A program made the position numbers and the translations under genes. Under the pieces are notes generated by a model. That model had not been told where the DNA came from. It did no database searches and saw only the letters and a program-made list of their open reading frames with translations. Shown here in pieces: positions 43,822-56,091 of a stretch of DNA of 64,000 nt. Location of the stretch: positions 11,390,744-11,454,743 of the forward strand of contig OX637393.1 in assembly GCA_951799425.1 (NCBI GenBank). The letters run 5' to 3'. The DNA is from Ilex aquifolium. Its lineage: Eukaryota > Streptophyta > Magnoliopsida > Aquifoliales > Aquifoliaceae. Within the stretch, counting starts at the first letter, position 1, and the number at the start of each line of letters is the position of its first letter.

Positions 43822-43849
43822 CGGTGCATCGCACGGAGTGCCTACTAGT
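43822..43849 (+). mobile_element. Helitron-like 3' terminus
   Basis: CGGTGCATCGCACGGAGTGC then CTACTAGT followed by T. A GC-rich short hairpin a few bases before a terminal CTAGT, with T as the next base, is the Helitron 3' end signature. I could not find the matching TC 5' start, so the size is unknown. Confidence 0.5.
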
Positions 43850-45349
43850 TTTCTATAAATGCATCATTTACATATATGTTGAAAAATCGCTTGATGAGAT
43901 AATTTAAAACATATTACTAAATTCAAATGAGTGTTTTAAATTTTGAAAAATCTAAGATACAATAGATTTGTTGACATGGATAAATTCTCACTATTCAAAA
44001 AGAAATTGAAAAATCCTCTAATTATTTTGCAATTGAAAAATGCTCTACTACCCAAATCACAACTTAAATCTTGTATCTCAAATGTATGTGCACCACATAT
44101 TGAATGAAAAAACTAATTTTTTGAGATCCACAAAATGATATGTATGATGCAAATATTTGGTCAAGAGTTATCCAAATTATTTTTGTTTGATATACTTAGG
44201 TATCACGTAACAAGTTTATTATAAAAAATCTTTTGCAATCTGGATGCTATCTGCTTAAGGGACCACATAAAAATATATTCAATACTTTAAGGACTAAAAT
44301 AATGTAATTAAAATATTAGAGATCAAAATAAGATAAATCTCATACTTTCGACACCCCCAATGCAATTATCCCTAATTTGGTACTCTTTTGTATTTGATTG
44401 AATTCCTTGTGACGGTCTTGTGAAAACAATGGTCAACACCGTTAAGTTTTGTATAAAGAAGTGCATATGTGCCAAAGGCAGTTACTTGTCACACTTCTAC
44501 ACCTCCAAATGTTGACCCCCTTATGGCCATATTTAAATGACACTAAGTTTAAGTTTAATTGGGAATAGGTATCTTATTACCGAAATGTAGTTAATTTTAG
44601 CAACGACTTTAATTTTTGAAATTTTATTCTTTTTTTAGAATATCCGATCAATATAGGTATGAAATTACTATTATTAGCCATAGATTTAATTAGGATACCC
44701 ACCATCATTAAGAATTTGGTTATAAAAAGTAATCTTATTACCAACTTGGATTACTGAATAATTGACTATCAAAATATGATAATTTAGGATTTAAAAATAA
44801 GAATCTTATTACCAATTTAGATTATCGCTATCAACACAGAACTTAAGATTCTCTCTGATTTGAAAGGAAAAAAGAAGACTAATGTAATGCTTATCAAAGA
44901 GTATTTACCAAAATATTAGTTAAATAATGTAGATGGTTAGATAAGTGAGACCTATTAATTTTTTCGATTAGAATCCACATATACACTCATTCACAATGAT
45001 TACGTAAATATTTTGGTCAGCATAGCACTATTTGAAAAAAAAAAAAAAAGGTAATTTGACATGTATAACAATCACACCAAACTTTATTTATTACAATAAT
45101 CAAATAGATAAAGAAGATTTGAAAAACATTTAATTACTTTAATTCTCTAATTTTTGAGCTGTTTAATAGAAAATGAATTTTTTAATGAAATTCTTTTATG
45201 TGGCTAAAACGTAACAACTTCTACTAGTTTTGGTAAATACTATAAATTTTATTTTTAATAAATTAAATTAGCACTCCAATAGTTTTTTGAAAAGTATTTC
45301 CAATTTAAAAAATTTATGAAATCAATTATGATCACAAATAAAAAAAAAA
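43850..45349. other. AT-rich spacer, nothing recognised
   Basis: No open frame of note, no bounded element, no RNA gene seen. 44330-44470 contains GACACCCCCAATGC and a CGGTCTTGTG word but nothing that defines a feature. Confidence 0.4.
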
Positions 45350-45990
45350 TTCAACAATATTTGGAAAAAAGTGAAGTTGGGTGGGTAAAGGATGACGTTA
45401 TAAACTCCATATATCGTACAAGATCGTTATATTTCATTATAAAAATAGAGAGTCCTATAAAAAAATATAAATGTGCGTGATTGCAAAAGAGTAAGATGAA
45501 GAGAGAGAGACATAGAAAAAAATGAGAATAGATAGAGAACAAGAGATAAACTCAAAATGACTATGGACGATGGAGTATGGTTGGAGAAACTTATAAGTGA
45601 TTAAAGGGAAGAAAATATAATATTATAGAAATCTCATATAGAGTGGGCCCCAAACTCTTTTCTTTAATAGTAATAGATAATCCTCAATTGTTTTTCTAAT
45701 CTGAGTCATCGCCGGCAATCTAGAAGGAAAAAAAAAAAGTCTGCGACATCGTTTTCGTAGAAGAGTCAGGGAGACTTTTATCATTGGAGAGGTTGCGGAA
45801 AAAAAAGGTTGAGTTTAGCTAGTCTGTTGTAGTCTTTTAGCTATGTTTACATACAGCATGTGATAGGCTCTTAAAAGTCTGTTTGACTTGTCATTTGTCA
45901 TTGATTCTTCCAACAGTTCTATACCCCAAACACGGTTCTCTCTTGCATGTTAGGTCTTACCATTTTTTTTCCTTTGAATTCTCTTGATCA
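45350..45990. repeat. Dispersed repeat X, copy 3, with a minisatellite unit
   Basis: 45474-45650 aligns with 900-1078 (GTGATTGCAAAAGAGTAAGA, then TAGAAATCTCATATAGAGTG), and 45662-45690 plus 45905-45940 with 16205-16275 (TAATAGTAATAGA, then TTCCAACA and TTCTA). Non-coding. Confidence 0.5.
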
Positions 45991-48900
45991 TGTAAATATT
46001 CTGCGTACCTATTATTATTTTATAATTGGACGGTGAATTCATGAATTATCATTGATGTAGAATCTTGGTATTGTATATATGCTCGTCTGGGCAATTCTAG
46101 AATAATTAAAAATTGGAACAAAATGATGTGTTTTTAGTATAATAAGTAAAAATTTGAATTAATATTATATAGTTGCTCTCGTCGTCATCACTTCAACTTT
46201 TCGGGTGCGTCTCACGTGCTTGTTAATCTAATGAAAATTACAATGAAGGTTATGATTTAGGTCACATTGTTACTAATTAATTTAAAATAATTAATTTTTG
46301 AGAGTACATATTAATTTTTTTATAATATTTGGGAGTGCAAATTCCATTTGACCTTAATCGTTATATTATATTCTCTTGAATCTTTGCATTACACTCCCTA
46401 TATTTTATAGAGTTGACTACAGTACCGAAATTTAAAATTTTGTTACTATACTTAAATTTATTATATTTGTGGATATTTTTACTAATGTTGTGGTACCAAA
46501 AAAATTATAAAAATAGTTATCACAATAATGATAAATGTGATAAAAATACTCACAAATATAGTAAATCAATCAAAAAAATAATAAATTTTTTATTTATAAA
46601 ATAATACACAAATTATAAAAATATCATTTAAAATAATAAATTTTAAAAGCATGATACCAAATTGTTTTTTTGCAATACCATAGTCAAGTCCATATTTTAT
46701 AGCTTTGAAAGGCTCACCAACTTTGTTATAGACAAAACACGCATGCAACTGTACGGACGGCGGAGCATCTAGAGCGTTTACATTTGGCAAGAGCTACCGT
46801 ACGGAGACTACAGAGCTCGACATAAAATAAACTATTTTTTGATATCATAATTGAACTCGGGTGAACCTTGATTCAGCAATTAAGCTCAACTTTTAATAAA
46901 TCAGAGGCCTCAAGATTAAGCCTAATTTTTAATAATTTAGAAGTCTTAAAATTGTGTTCGAACATGTTCTAACCCAACTTAAAATACAGTGACAATCACT
47001 TAATTAAAGAGAATAATCGGTATAAATTTAAATACTCTATAGCGAAAAAAAATTTGGGGCTAAACATTGCAAATCGTAAAGTGCTGGCAATGTCAGCGTA
47101 TTATAGAATTAAGAGTTTTTTGTTATAGTATATATATATAAAAATAAAAAATTTACAATGGATTTATTTGGAGTTAGCTTAAATATGTAATTTTTAAAGG
47201 CATTGGAATAAAATAATTAAGTCACGTCTATTTGGACTTTGATTTTTTTACAAGTTTATGTAGCAGATTTTTGGACCTAAAAATGTTTATTTAGTCTGTC
47301 TTATTCAATAAGCTGATTTTATAATCTTTTCTTCCGGCTTTTTAGAGTTTTGTCGCGGTCCCATGTAACTTTTTAGTTTATTATACTCATAAAATATTAT
47401 TAGTGATGTAAAAAAATTTAAAATTAATATTTTGAGAATTATTATACATAATTTATACATACATATAATTATTTTTTTATTTTGACACAAAAAATAAAAA
47501 ATAAAAACTAGAAAGTGACTTCAAACGAATTTTTCCAACCCTTTTAGCTTTTTAAAGAACAGTACCCCAAATGATTTTGGTAGACTTTTTTAATTTTGAT
47601 TTTTTTGTGAAGCTTTTCAAATCACAACTTTTCACCTAAAAAAACTAGTTATAAACAGACTCACTATCCCTAACATTATAAGTTAGAACAAATTCCACTT
47701 ATCTCTTTAAATTATAGTTCTAATTTTATCTTAAACTATTGGTTTGAGTTTTCAAACCATCCAAATTATTAATTTTTTTTTCCAAAATTTTTGTATGACA
47801 AATCATAGCAAAAATTAAAATTTCTGCCCAATTGAGAAGAAAAGAGCACATCTCCTAACATTGTGTGGGATCCCATTTTGTGCCTTGATTTGCTATGAAA
47901 AATTGTGCTAAAGTCAATATTTTAAGGTGTGAAACTCAAATCAATAATTTTAAGTGAAATAAGAAAAATGAGATAGTTTAAGGAGCAATATGAAATGAAG
48001 GACATAATTCAAGGGCTCCAAGTATAATTTTTCCTTCAAGTTTTTACCAAAAATAGAGAATAGTATGACATTAGAATTAAAAGTCATGTGTATCGTCTTG
48101 AACTCATATCATATTTAAATTAAGTTATATCATGATTGACTCTGTTCATACCATCATTTTACCTATAAAATTTATATTGTATAAGTCGTGTTTAGTCAGT
48201 TTTTATCTAATTGAATTTTTAGCAATATATATGTTTGAGGGGTCTAGTATTATTTTAATATGGGTCAAATCTATCATTTACATCTACTAATCCCACGATA
48301 ACTTATAATTGTCATACCTAATTTCAGTTTTTCGAATGGGAAGATAAGCCTGGAATGGGTCAAACCACTCGAACCAGCAAGATAGAGCAACGACTTTGAA
48401 CTTTTGTAGTTTTATGCACCAAATTTTCAGCCAACTGAGTGGACACTTTCTGTTGTGGTTCTATGCACCACATGTACGTCGACTTAACTATGAAGGAAAC
48501 TGGTGGTGGACCCACTGAATTGTAAAACCACGTGAAAAAACTGGTCCACTGGAGTGGAGATGTGAAAGTCTTAAAAGTGGAATGTTATGGCACTTCTTTT
48601 TGTGTGGTTGATACCGTAGACGAGTTGCAGATTTGGACACCTTATATAATGCTTAAATACTAAATTAGAAGATTAGAAATTTATTTTTTAATATAAATTT
48701 AAAAATCTATCTAATATGCTAACACAAATTTATATAATAAGATTGGTAGAAAGTTGAATCTTGAAAATATAACCACAAAAAGAGTGTTTCATATCAAGGC
48801 CGACCCAACCTTTAGGTTGCTAAAGTCTGGGCTTTAGGCCCCACCCAGATGGATGATCTCAAATTTTTATGTGTATTAATGATTTATGTTAAAGTGTTAC

Positions 48901-49731
48901 ATTCATAACATGTTTAGGCTTATCAAAAAGATCATATAAGAATATAAAGGATACTCTGAAAGCTTGTATACTTTATAGTACTTATTAGAGTAAAATTGCA
49001 TTTTAAAAACAAAAAATTTGGATAAAAGTCCACTTTGAATGAAAATAGTTGTAATATCCTCTAGCAACACTCATTGAAGCATAAAAAACTGGTTATGGAA
49101 ACCTAAAAGACGTCTTCTTGAATCACGCCAATCGTTCTCCACTGTCCTTAAACACGAAATCCACTTTGATCTTTAAAAGAAAAGCCATTGATTTTTTTTT
49201 TTCAATAAGTTTACATAACAAAGAACAAAGATTAAATTGTAAAGAAAGCCTTCAAGAACAATATGTAATATCCAATACTTATCGTTCTTTAACTTACTTC
49301 AAAATTCTTTCGAAACGGAGCCTTTATTCTAATAGTTAGAAACTTGTGTTAATAACGTATTGTGAAAATCAATGAAATATTAAGAGAAAAATACAAAAAA
49401 TCATATATAAAACAAGTCCTTCAAAAATTTAATATGTCAATATGTTTAACATCACACTATTTATTTTCTTCTTATATCACCACTAATTCATGTTCGGCTG
49501 TCTTTTACAGGCAAAAATATAAGATGGTGTATTTATTGGGTAGTTGGGTAGGTGTATTAGCTGAGGGATTGGCCATTATGGGTGTGTGATCATCCCACCC
49601 CACATGCAAATGTTTTCAACATTTACCTCTTTGTTGAGCCTTTTCAGTTTTCAACACAATCTGAACGTAGGTGTCCCTTCAATATTCTGAGTCTACACTC
49701 TATTATGTTAATGGGGGATTGGGAAAGAGAA
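45991..49731. other. AT-rich intergenic region
   Basis: About 3.7 kb without a supportable gene. Open frames of 60-75 codons here (46413-46604, 47305-47490, 49118-49339, 49362-49589) are low-complexity, Lys/Ile/Asn-rich and unlike known proteins. No terminal repeats or target duplications were found. Confidence 0.4.
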
Positions 49732-49754
49732 GGGGGGGGGGGGGGGGGGGGGGG
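49732..49754 (+). repeat. Poly(G) run, 23 bases
   Basis: Twenty-three consecutive G preceded by GAGAAG-type purines. Runs of this length are rare in plant DNA and are prone to length error in assembly. Followed by TGTGG and, at 49788, an A run. Confidence 0.95.
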
Positions 49755-50133
49755 TGTGGTTTCCTCAATGATTGACCCAATATTTTAAAAAAAAAAAAAT
49801 TTAAAAGGCTTCCTACAATTCTGCACTGGGCAGGCTAGGCCTTTTTTACTTTGGTCCAAACAACAATCAGTCCATAACTACTCAATGAGTCTATATTTAG
49901 TGGTACAAATAAACTTCATTCCAAATAGTATAGCATTTAATTGCTTGCCCATTGGATTGGTTTTGTTCCCATGGCTTAAGGGTGATTTATCTCCAAGTAT
50001 TCTCTGCTGTGCATTTTTTATTCTTTGGTTCAAAAAATTATTTGGATGCTTATCATTAATAAATAGGACTTTATTTTTTGTTTCATCCATAATTTGGCAA
50101 CATATTGCTAAGAAAGTATATATATATATATAT

Positions 50134-51028
50134 ACTAGTTATTTCCCGTGCCTGAAGACACGGTGTAATAAAAAAAAGATCAACATATTTGTATTCATGC
50201 CTAAAATCAAATTGCAAACATAAAGGAGAGATAAATAAATTTAAGTACTGATTGTAGTGGGGGGTGAGCGATGGTAGTGGTGGTGGGCGACAGTGGTGAT
50301 GGTGGCAGACGGTGATGATTGTGGTGGGTAAGACGATGACAGTGGTGGTGGTAGCAGTCGTGGGTGACAATGGTGATGGTGGTGGTGGGTTTTGAGTGAC
50401 GGTGGTGATGGTGGTGGCAGTGGCGGTGCCGACGGTGGTGGTGGCGGAGTTGGCAGTGGTGGTGGTGTGACAGTGGCGGTGGTGGCGGCGGCGGCAATGG
50501 TGGTGATGGCGGTGGAGATGGTGGTGGTGGGGGTGGTGGTGGCGGTGGGGGTGGTGGTGGGGGGGATGGTGGTGGTGACGATGGTGGCGACAGTGGGGGT
50601 GGCGGCGGTGGTGGTGGTGAGGGCGGCGGCAATGGTGGTGATGGCGGTGGTGACGGTGGTGGTGGGGGGCGGTGGCGGTGGCGGTGGTGGGGCGTGGTGG
50701 TGGTGGTGGCGACAGTAGGGGTAGTGGTGGCGACGGTGGTGGTGGCGGCGGTGGTGGTGGTGGTGGTGGCAGAGGTAGTGGTGGTAGAGGTAGTGGTAGT
50801 GCGGTTTTAAACACTAATTTTTTTTTAAAGTACTTATTCTGAAAAGTACTTTTAAAAAATCACTTCAAATACACCATTAGGGGCCTATTTTTTCTATTAA
50901 ATATAGAGTGTTAATATTAGTTGTTAGATTAACTTTAAAACAAAATTTAAAGCGATCTCAACCGCGAGTAGCAAAAGTCATTTTGTTTATCTTTTGAGAT
51001 TTGAATTGTATTGTACTTTATTATATAG
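50134..51028 (-). mobile_element. Helitron-like unit 1 of a tandem array
   Basis: On the minus strand the unit ends with a hairpin CCGTGTCTTCAGGCACGG, then GAAATAA and CTAGT (plus-strand ACTAG at 50134). Its other end is TCTATATAATAAAGTACAAT at the junction with unit 2. Interior: a conserved left flank (ACATATTTGTATTCATGCC), the GGN repeat at 50255-50805, and a conserved right flank (CGGTTTTAAACACTAATT to GAATTGTATTGTACTTTATT). No Rep/helicase, so non-autonomous. The hairpin plus CTAGT pattern is the basis for the Helitron call. Confidence 0.65.
50255..50805 (+). repeat. GGN trinucleotide repeat 1
   Basis: About 550 bases of interrupted GGT/GGC/GAT/GGG triplets on the plus strand, with few stops in several frames on both strands. 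The resulting Gly/Val, Pro and His-rich frames are artefacts of the repeat. The strand is extremely G-rich and could form quadruplexes. Confidence 0.9.
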
Positions 51029-52062
51029 ACTAATTATTGCTTGTGCCTGAAGGCACAGAGTAATAAAAAAATTGGTTAACAATAAATATATTTGTATTCA
51101 CATCTAAAATCAAATCACAAATATAGAGGAGAGAGAAAAGAATTTAAGCACCGGTTATAGTGGGAGTGGGCGATGGTAGTGGTGGTGGGTGGTAGTGGCG
51201 GTGGCGGGGTGTCGATGTCGGTGGTGGTGGTAATGGTGATGGTTGTGAGGAGTGGTGATGAGGCCATAGGGGTAGTGGTGGTAGGGGTGATTGTTGGATA
51301 GTGGCGATGGTGGTAGGGTGGAGGTGACGGTTGTGGTGGTGATGGTGGTGGTCGGGCGATAGGGATAGTGGTGGGGTGGCGGCAATAGTAATGGCGATGG
51401 TGGTGATAGTAGGGGACAGTGGTGGTTGTTGTGGCAAAGGTGGTGTTGGGGTGGGGTGGGGTGGGGGTGGCGACGACGGTGGTAGGACAATGGCGGTGGC
51501 GGTAAGGTGGTGGTGGGGTGAAGATGTGGTGGTGTTGGTGGGTAATAGGGATGGTGGTGGTCGGGCAGTGGTGGTGGTGGGGGGTGGCAACAGTGGTGAT
51601 GGTAGGGGGTGGTATGGTGACGACAACGATGGTGGTGGTAAGGGGCGGGGGGGGGTGGTGGTAATGGTGATGGTGGTGGGTGGGGTGGCGACAGTGGAGG
51701 TGGTAGTGGTAGTGGTGATGATGGTGGGGGTAGTTTGGTGGTGGGGTGGGGTGGCGGTGGTGGTGGTAGTGGTGATGGTGGTGGGGCGATGGGGTGATGG
51801 TGGTAGTGGTGGTGATGTGGTGGTTTCAAACACTACTTTTTATTTTTTAAAGTATTTATGAAAATTATAAGTATTAAAAACTCTTTTAAAAAGTCACCAC
51901 AAGCACACTCTTAGAAACCTATTTTCTTTATTAAATTTAGAGTGTTAATATTAGCCGTTGGATTAACTTTAAAGTAAAATTGAAAGAGATCTCTACCGCG
52001 AATAGCAAAAGTCATTTTGTTTATCTTTTGAGATTTGAATTGTATTGTACTTTATTAGATAG
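51029..52062 (-). mobile_element. Helitron-like unit 2 of a tandem array
   Basis: Same layout as unit 1: plus-strand ACTAATTATTGCTTGTGCCT at the left edge (terminal CTAGT decayed to TTAGT, hairpin TGTGCCTTCAGGCACA), then the GGN repeat at 51165-51825, then the right flank from TTTCAAACACTACTTTT to TGTACTTTATTAGATAG. Head to tail with its neighbours, with no sequence between units. Confidence 0.65.
51165..51825 (+). repeat. GGN trinucleotide repeat 2
   Basis: About 660 bases, dominated by GGTGGT with GGTGGGG and GATGG interruptions; contains more GGGG words than the other three tracts (GGGGTGGGG near 51450). Confidence 0.9.
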
Positions 52063-53086
52063 ACTAGTTATTGTCTGTTCCTGAAGGCACATAGTAATAA
52101 AAAATGGTAAATAATAAACATATTTGTATTTATATCCAAAATTAAATCACAAATATAGATGAGAGATAAATGAATTTAAGTATCGGTTGTAGTGGGGGTG
52201 AGGGGTGAGGGGTGAGGGGTGGTGGTGGTAGGAGACGGTGATGGTTGTGGCGGGTGGCAATGACCGTGGTGGTGGTGGTGGTGGTAACGACGGCGATGAC
52301 ATCGGTGGCAACGGCGGTGGTGGGGGCGACGGCGGGGGGCGGCGGCGGTGGCAACGGCGGCGACGATGGTGGTGGTGGTGGCATCGACGGTGGCAGTGGT
52401 GTGGCGGTGGTGATGGTGGCGGCGATGGTGGTGGCTATGGTGGCGGTGGTGGCGGCGATGGTGATGGCGATGGTGGTGACGGTGGTGGTGGTGGTGGTGA
52501 CGGCGGCAATGGTGGTGTTGGTGACGACGACGGTGGTGGTAGTGGTGGGGGTGGTGGCGATGGCAGCGACGACACCGGTGGTGGTGATGGTGGCGGCGAC
52601 GGCGACGATGGTGGCGATGGTGGCGGCGGCGATGGCGATGACGATGGTGGTGGTGGTGGTGGCGGCGACGACGGCGGTGGTGGTGGCGGCGATGGTGGTG
52701 GCGATGGCGATGACGATGGCGGCGGTGGTGGTGGTGGTGGTGGTGGCGACGATGGCGACAGTGGTGGTGGCGGTGGCGACGGTGGTGGTGGTGGCAACGG
52801 TGGCGGCGGCGGCGACGACGACGGTGGTGGTGGCGGCGGCGGCGGTGGCGGTGGCGGGGCGGTTTCAAACACCAATTTTTTTTTAAAGTAGTTATGAGAA
52901 ATAATTTCTATAACTATTTTTAAAAAGTCACTCCAAACACACCCTTAGGGGTTTATTTTTCCTATTAAATTTAGGATGTTAATATTAACCGTTAGATTAA
53001 CTTTAAAGTAAAATTTAAAGCGTGTTGAACTGCGAAAAACAAAAGTCATTTTATTTATCTTTTGAAATTTGAATTGTAAGCTACTT

Positions 53087-53136
<50 letters not shown>

Positions 53137-53137
53137 G
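52063..53137 (-). mobile_element. Helitron-like unit 3 of a tandem array
   Basis: Left edge ACTAGTTATTGTCTGTTCCT, GGN repeat at 52190-52862, right flank from GGTTTCAAACACCAATT to a junction where a TA microsatellite of about 40 bases (53090-53131) has expanded in place of the short TTATATAG of the other units. Confidence 0.65.
52190..52862 (+). repeat. GGN trinucleotide repeat 3
   Basis: About 670 bases, the most regular and GC-rich tract: GGTGGC, GGCGAC and GATGGT hexamers. Frames of more than 200 codons are open in several registers on both strands, which shows they come from the repeat and not from coding selection. Confidence 0.92.
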
Positions 53138-53740
53138 ACTAGTTATTTTCCGTGCCTGAAGACACAGAGTAATGAAAAAAAATAGTCAACAATAAACATA
53201 TTTGTATTCACATCTAAAATCAAATTACAAAGATAGTGGAGAAATAAAGGAATTTAAGCACTGGTTATAGTGGGGGCGAGCGGTGGTAGTGATGGTGGGC
53301 GGCAGTGGTGATGGTGGGAGACGGTGATAGTTGTGATGGATGATGACAACCGGTTGTAATGGTGACAACTATATGTGACAATGGTGATGGTGGTTGGGGG
53401 GCAGTGGGGGTGATGTGGTAGGGGTGATGGTGGGATAGTGGCGATGGTGGTAAGGTGACGACAACGGTGGTGGTGGTGGGGTTACGATATTGGAGGTGGT
53501 GGGGCGGCGGTGGTGGTTGTTGTGGAAGAGGTGATGGTGGGATGGCAGTAGTGGTGACAGTGACAGTGGTAGTGGGGCGATGGGTGTGGTAGGGTGGCGA
53601 CAGTGGTGGTAGTGGTGGCGGTGGGGGTGGCGGTGGTGATTGTGGTGGAGCGATTTCCAAACACTATTTTTTTTTAAAGTACTTATGAGAAGTTATAAGT
53701 ATTAAAAACACTTTTAAAATGTCACCTCAAACACACCCAC
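53138..53740 (-). mobile_element. Helitron-like unit 4 (truncated)
   Basis: Left edge ACTAGTTATTTTCCGTGCCT with the hairpin arm GAAGACACAG, GGN repeat at 53270-53655, and only the first part of the right flank (AAACACTATTTTTTTTTAAA to CTCAAACACACCC). The expected remaining 250 bases are missing, so the outer unit of the array is broken. Confidence 0.6.
53270..53655 (+). repeat. GGN trinucleotide repeat 4
   Basis: About 385 bases of GGTGGT, GATGGT and GACAGT triplets, more decayed than tracts 1-3. Confidence 0.88.
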
Positions 53741-54689
53741 CATCCGAATATGGTCAGTGAATACAACTTTGAATGGAAGCAGATGCCTTTTAAAAAAGAA
53801 AAGGGAGATGCCTCAATTGGATTGACGTTTTTAAGTTAAAAACGTATTTTTTTATACTAATATTTTTATTTTGGGAAATAATTTTAAAACCACCCCATTT
53901 TTAGAATTATTTTTCCAAACCACATGGGTTTGGTAAAAAGCTCAGTAAACTTGGGTTCAACATCAGCCGTGGATATTTGAGAATCAAGCCCTCCTTGAAC
54001 CCTATTTAAACCTGATGTGAATCTAAAACCGGGTCGATAGTTGGATTGAAGAATTTATGTTAAGTTCGTATTACGTTTGAACTCGGATTCAAAATTCCAC
54101 ACCTTTTTTTTTTTCCTGCAATAAGCTCTCAACCCATCAGAGTTGCATACATCACAAATTCAACGTCCCACTCAAAGTGCAGAAAACTACTCCCTCATCT
54201 TCCCCTTCCCATGGAGTATAGTAATCTTGAACCCTTCGTAATGCCAAGGAATAAATGCTTGCTAACTCCATTGGCACCCAAACATGTGAAGCATTGTTGC
54301 TGTCAATTACCTCCCTTAACAGGTATCTCACATCTCACTGCCAGTGCTGTAGATAACAAAGCAAACCGTTATAGAAACCTCAACCTGTTATTGACAAAGT
54401 GACACCATCCTTAGTCACCCGAAGGCCATGTGGTTTATGCTACACCACTATCAACTCTAACTATAAAAGTTTAAATCGGTGGAGAGGATTGTAACATAAA
54501 TATTTATATAATACTCTCCTCAGGTATGACTCTTATTTGAGTGGTCCATCCACGTGACTATTTTGTTTCGAAGAAGGTATAGTGTGATGTGAACTTAGGA
54601 CTTGATACAATGTTGAACTATCATCTACACAAAAAGTAAGTTTATAGAGAGATGTAACATAAGTTGCATATAGACCCATATCATGCTGC
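53741..54689. other. Spacer with one unassigned small ORF
   Basis: Mostly without features. A 63-codon open frame at 54211-54402 (starts MEYSNLEPF, contains KHVKHCCCQLPP) follows a leader-like sequence, but I do not recognise it and see no support beyond being open. Could be a captured exon or chance. Confidence 0.35.
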
Positions 54690-55465
54690 TCAACCATCTA
54701 TAAGTGTATCTCGAAGAATATAGCTAACAGAGTAAAAGTGGTTCTCCCCGAGCTTGTTGATAGATCTCAGTCTGCATTCATTAAAAATAGAAACATTTCA
54801 GATAACATCTAGCTCTCCCAAGAACTCCTCAGGAACTATCACTCTTATAGAGGCAGCCCAAGATGTACTGTCAAAGTTGATATCATGAAAGGCTTTGATA
54901 ATGTTAGAAGGGATTTTATCCTAGCTATACTATGCCATATGAGATTTCCTATGAAAGTCATTGGGTGGATTGAGGCATGCATTACTTCTCCTATGTATTC
55001 AGTTAGCATCAATGGTGAACTTAATGAATATTTTGCAGGTAGAAAAGGACTTAGGCAAGGGGATCCATTGTCCCCTTACCTCTTTGTTATCCTTATGGAA
55101 GCTTTCTCTAGTATGATGAAGATGGCTACTCAACTAGGTAAGTTTACTTATCATTGGATATGTAGTAAGGAGGGGATCTCTCATCTTTGTTTTGTTGATG
55201 ACCTTATGATTTTCAGCAAAGGCAAAATTGAGTCAATTAGAGCCATCAAGGAGGTGTTGCTGGCTTTTGAAGAGTTCTCTAGACTAAAGCCAAACCCTAA
55301 AAAAGGCACATCTTTTTTTTTTCTGGAGTCAATGATGCTACAAAAATCGACATTCTTCAAGAACTTGGATATAGTGAAGGAGAATTGCAAATTAGATATC
55401 TTGGGGTGCCACTCATAACCACAAAGTTTAGGGCCATTGATTGTTGTTGGAGATATTTCCTAATT

Positions 55466-55800
55466 GGGCCGGTTACGAGAGCACGAGCAAGGAAGTTTAA
55501 AGAGGTACTTAACGGGCTGATTCAAGAGGCATGGACTCAAGCAAATTCGTGGAGGCCCATTGAGCATGATCCACTTGGGCAACAAAGAGTCATCAACATG
55601 ATTCAAGTTCTAGAAGAATCTAGCTAAGGCTAAGCATAAATGGGCATGTTTTAAATTACTCTTTTTGGGTCTGATTGTAAGGCTTGCATGCCAATTATTT
55701 TGCAAGCCAATTATTTTTAGGAAAGTAAGGCTTTCATTGTCTATTTAGGAGTGTGATCAACCTAGTAAAGGGCTGATTGTCTTTCTTTTCTTCTTTTAGG
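55466..55800 (+). mobile_element. Gypsy-like fragment within the copia remnant
   Basis: Frame reads GPVTRARARKFKEVLNGLIQ, a motif found near the C-terminus of many plant gypsy polyproteins (GPxTRxRxKxLxxAL), followed by a stop and AT-rich sequence (GATCAACCTAGTAAAGGGCT). It appears to have replaced most of the copia body, either by insertion and deletion or by template switching. Confidence 0.5.
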
Positions 55801-55810
55801 CAAGTAAGAG

Positions 55811-56091
55811 TTGGGATTTCTAGTGACTTCTCCATTCACATTATATTGTACTAATCGATCTGCTATTCAGCTCGCTTCTGACTCTGTACTACACGAGAGG
55901 ACGAAGCATATAGAGATCGATGTTCACTTTCTTCGGGAGAAGGTTAGCTGTGGTATTGTCACTCCATTGTTTGTGGGTACCAGTGATCAGGTTGCGGATG
56001 TTTTCACAAAACCTGTCACTCTATCCATTCTTCAGGACTCAGTTGTCAAGCTTGGCTTAGTTGATATTTTTGCGCCTAGCTTGAGGGGAAG
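55811..56091 (+). pseudogene. Copia RNase H C-terminal fragment
   Basis: Frame reads CTNRSAIQLASDSVLHERTK, IEIDVHFLREKV, DQVADVFTKPV and a final LRGSVG, the conserved end of copia pol; a normal copia RNase H has NQAAI or NKSAI at the first site. The preceding RNase H and RT are absent. Directly followed by the polypurine tract and 3' LTR. Confidence 0.85.

Noticed and set aside
50392-52891. Long Gly-, Val-, Pro- and His-rich open frames on both strands across 50083-53664
   Set aside because: They arise because a GGN triplet repeat lacks stop codons in several frames at once. Overlapping frames on both strands and no conserved domain argue against genes.
54211-54402. 63-codon Cys-containing ORF as a secreted peptide gene
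   Set aside because: No signal peptide, no family resemblance and no promoter evidence; kept only as an unassigned ORF in the spacer entry.
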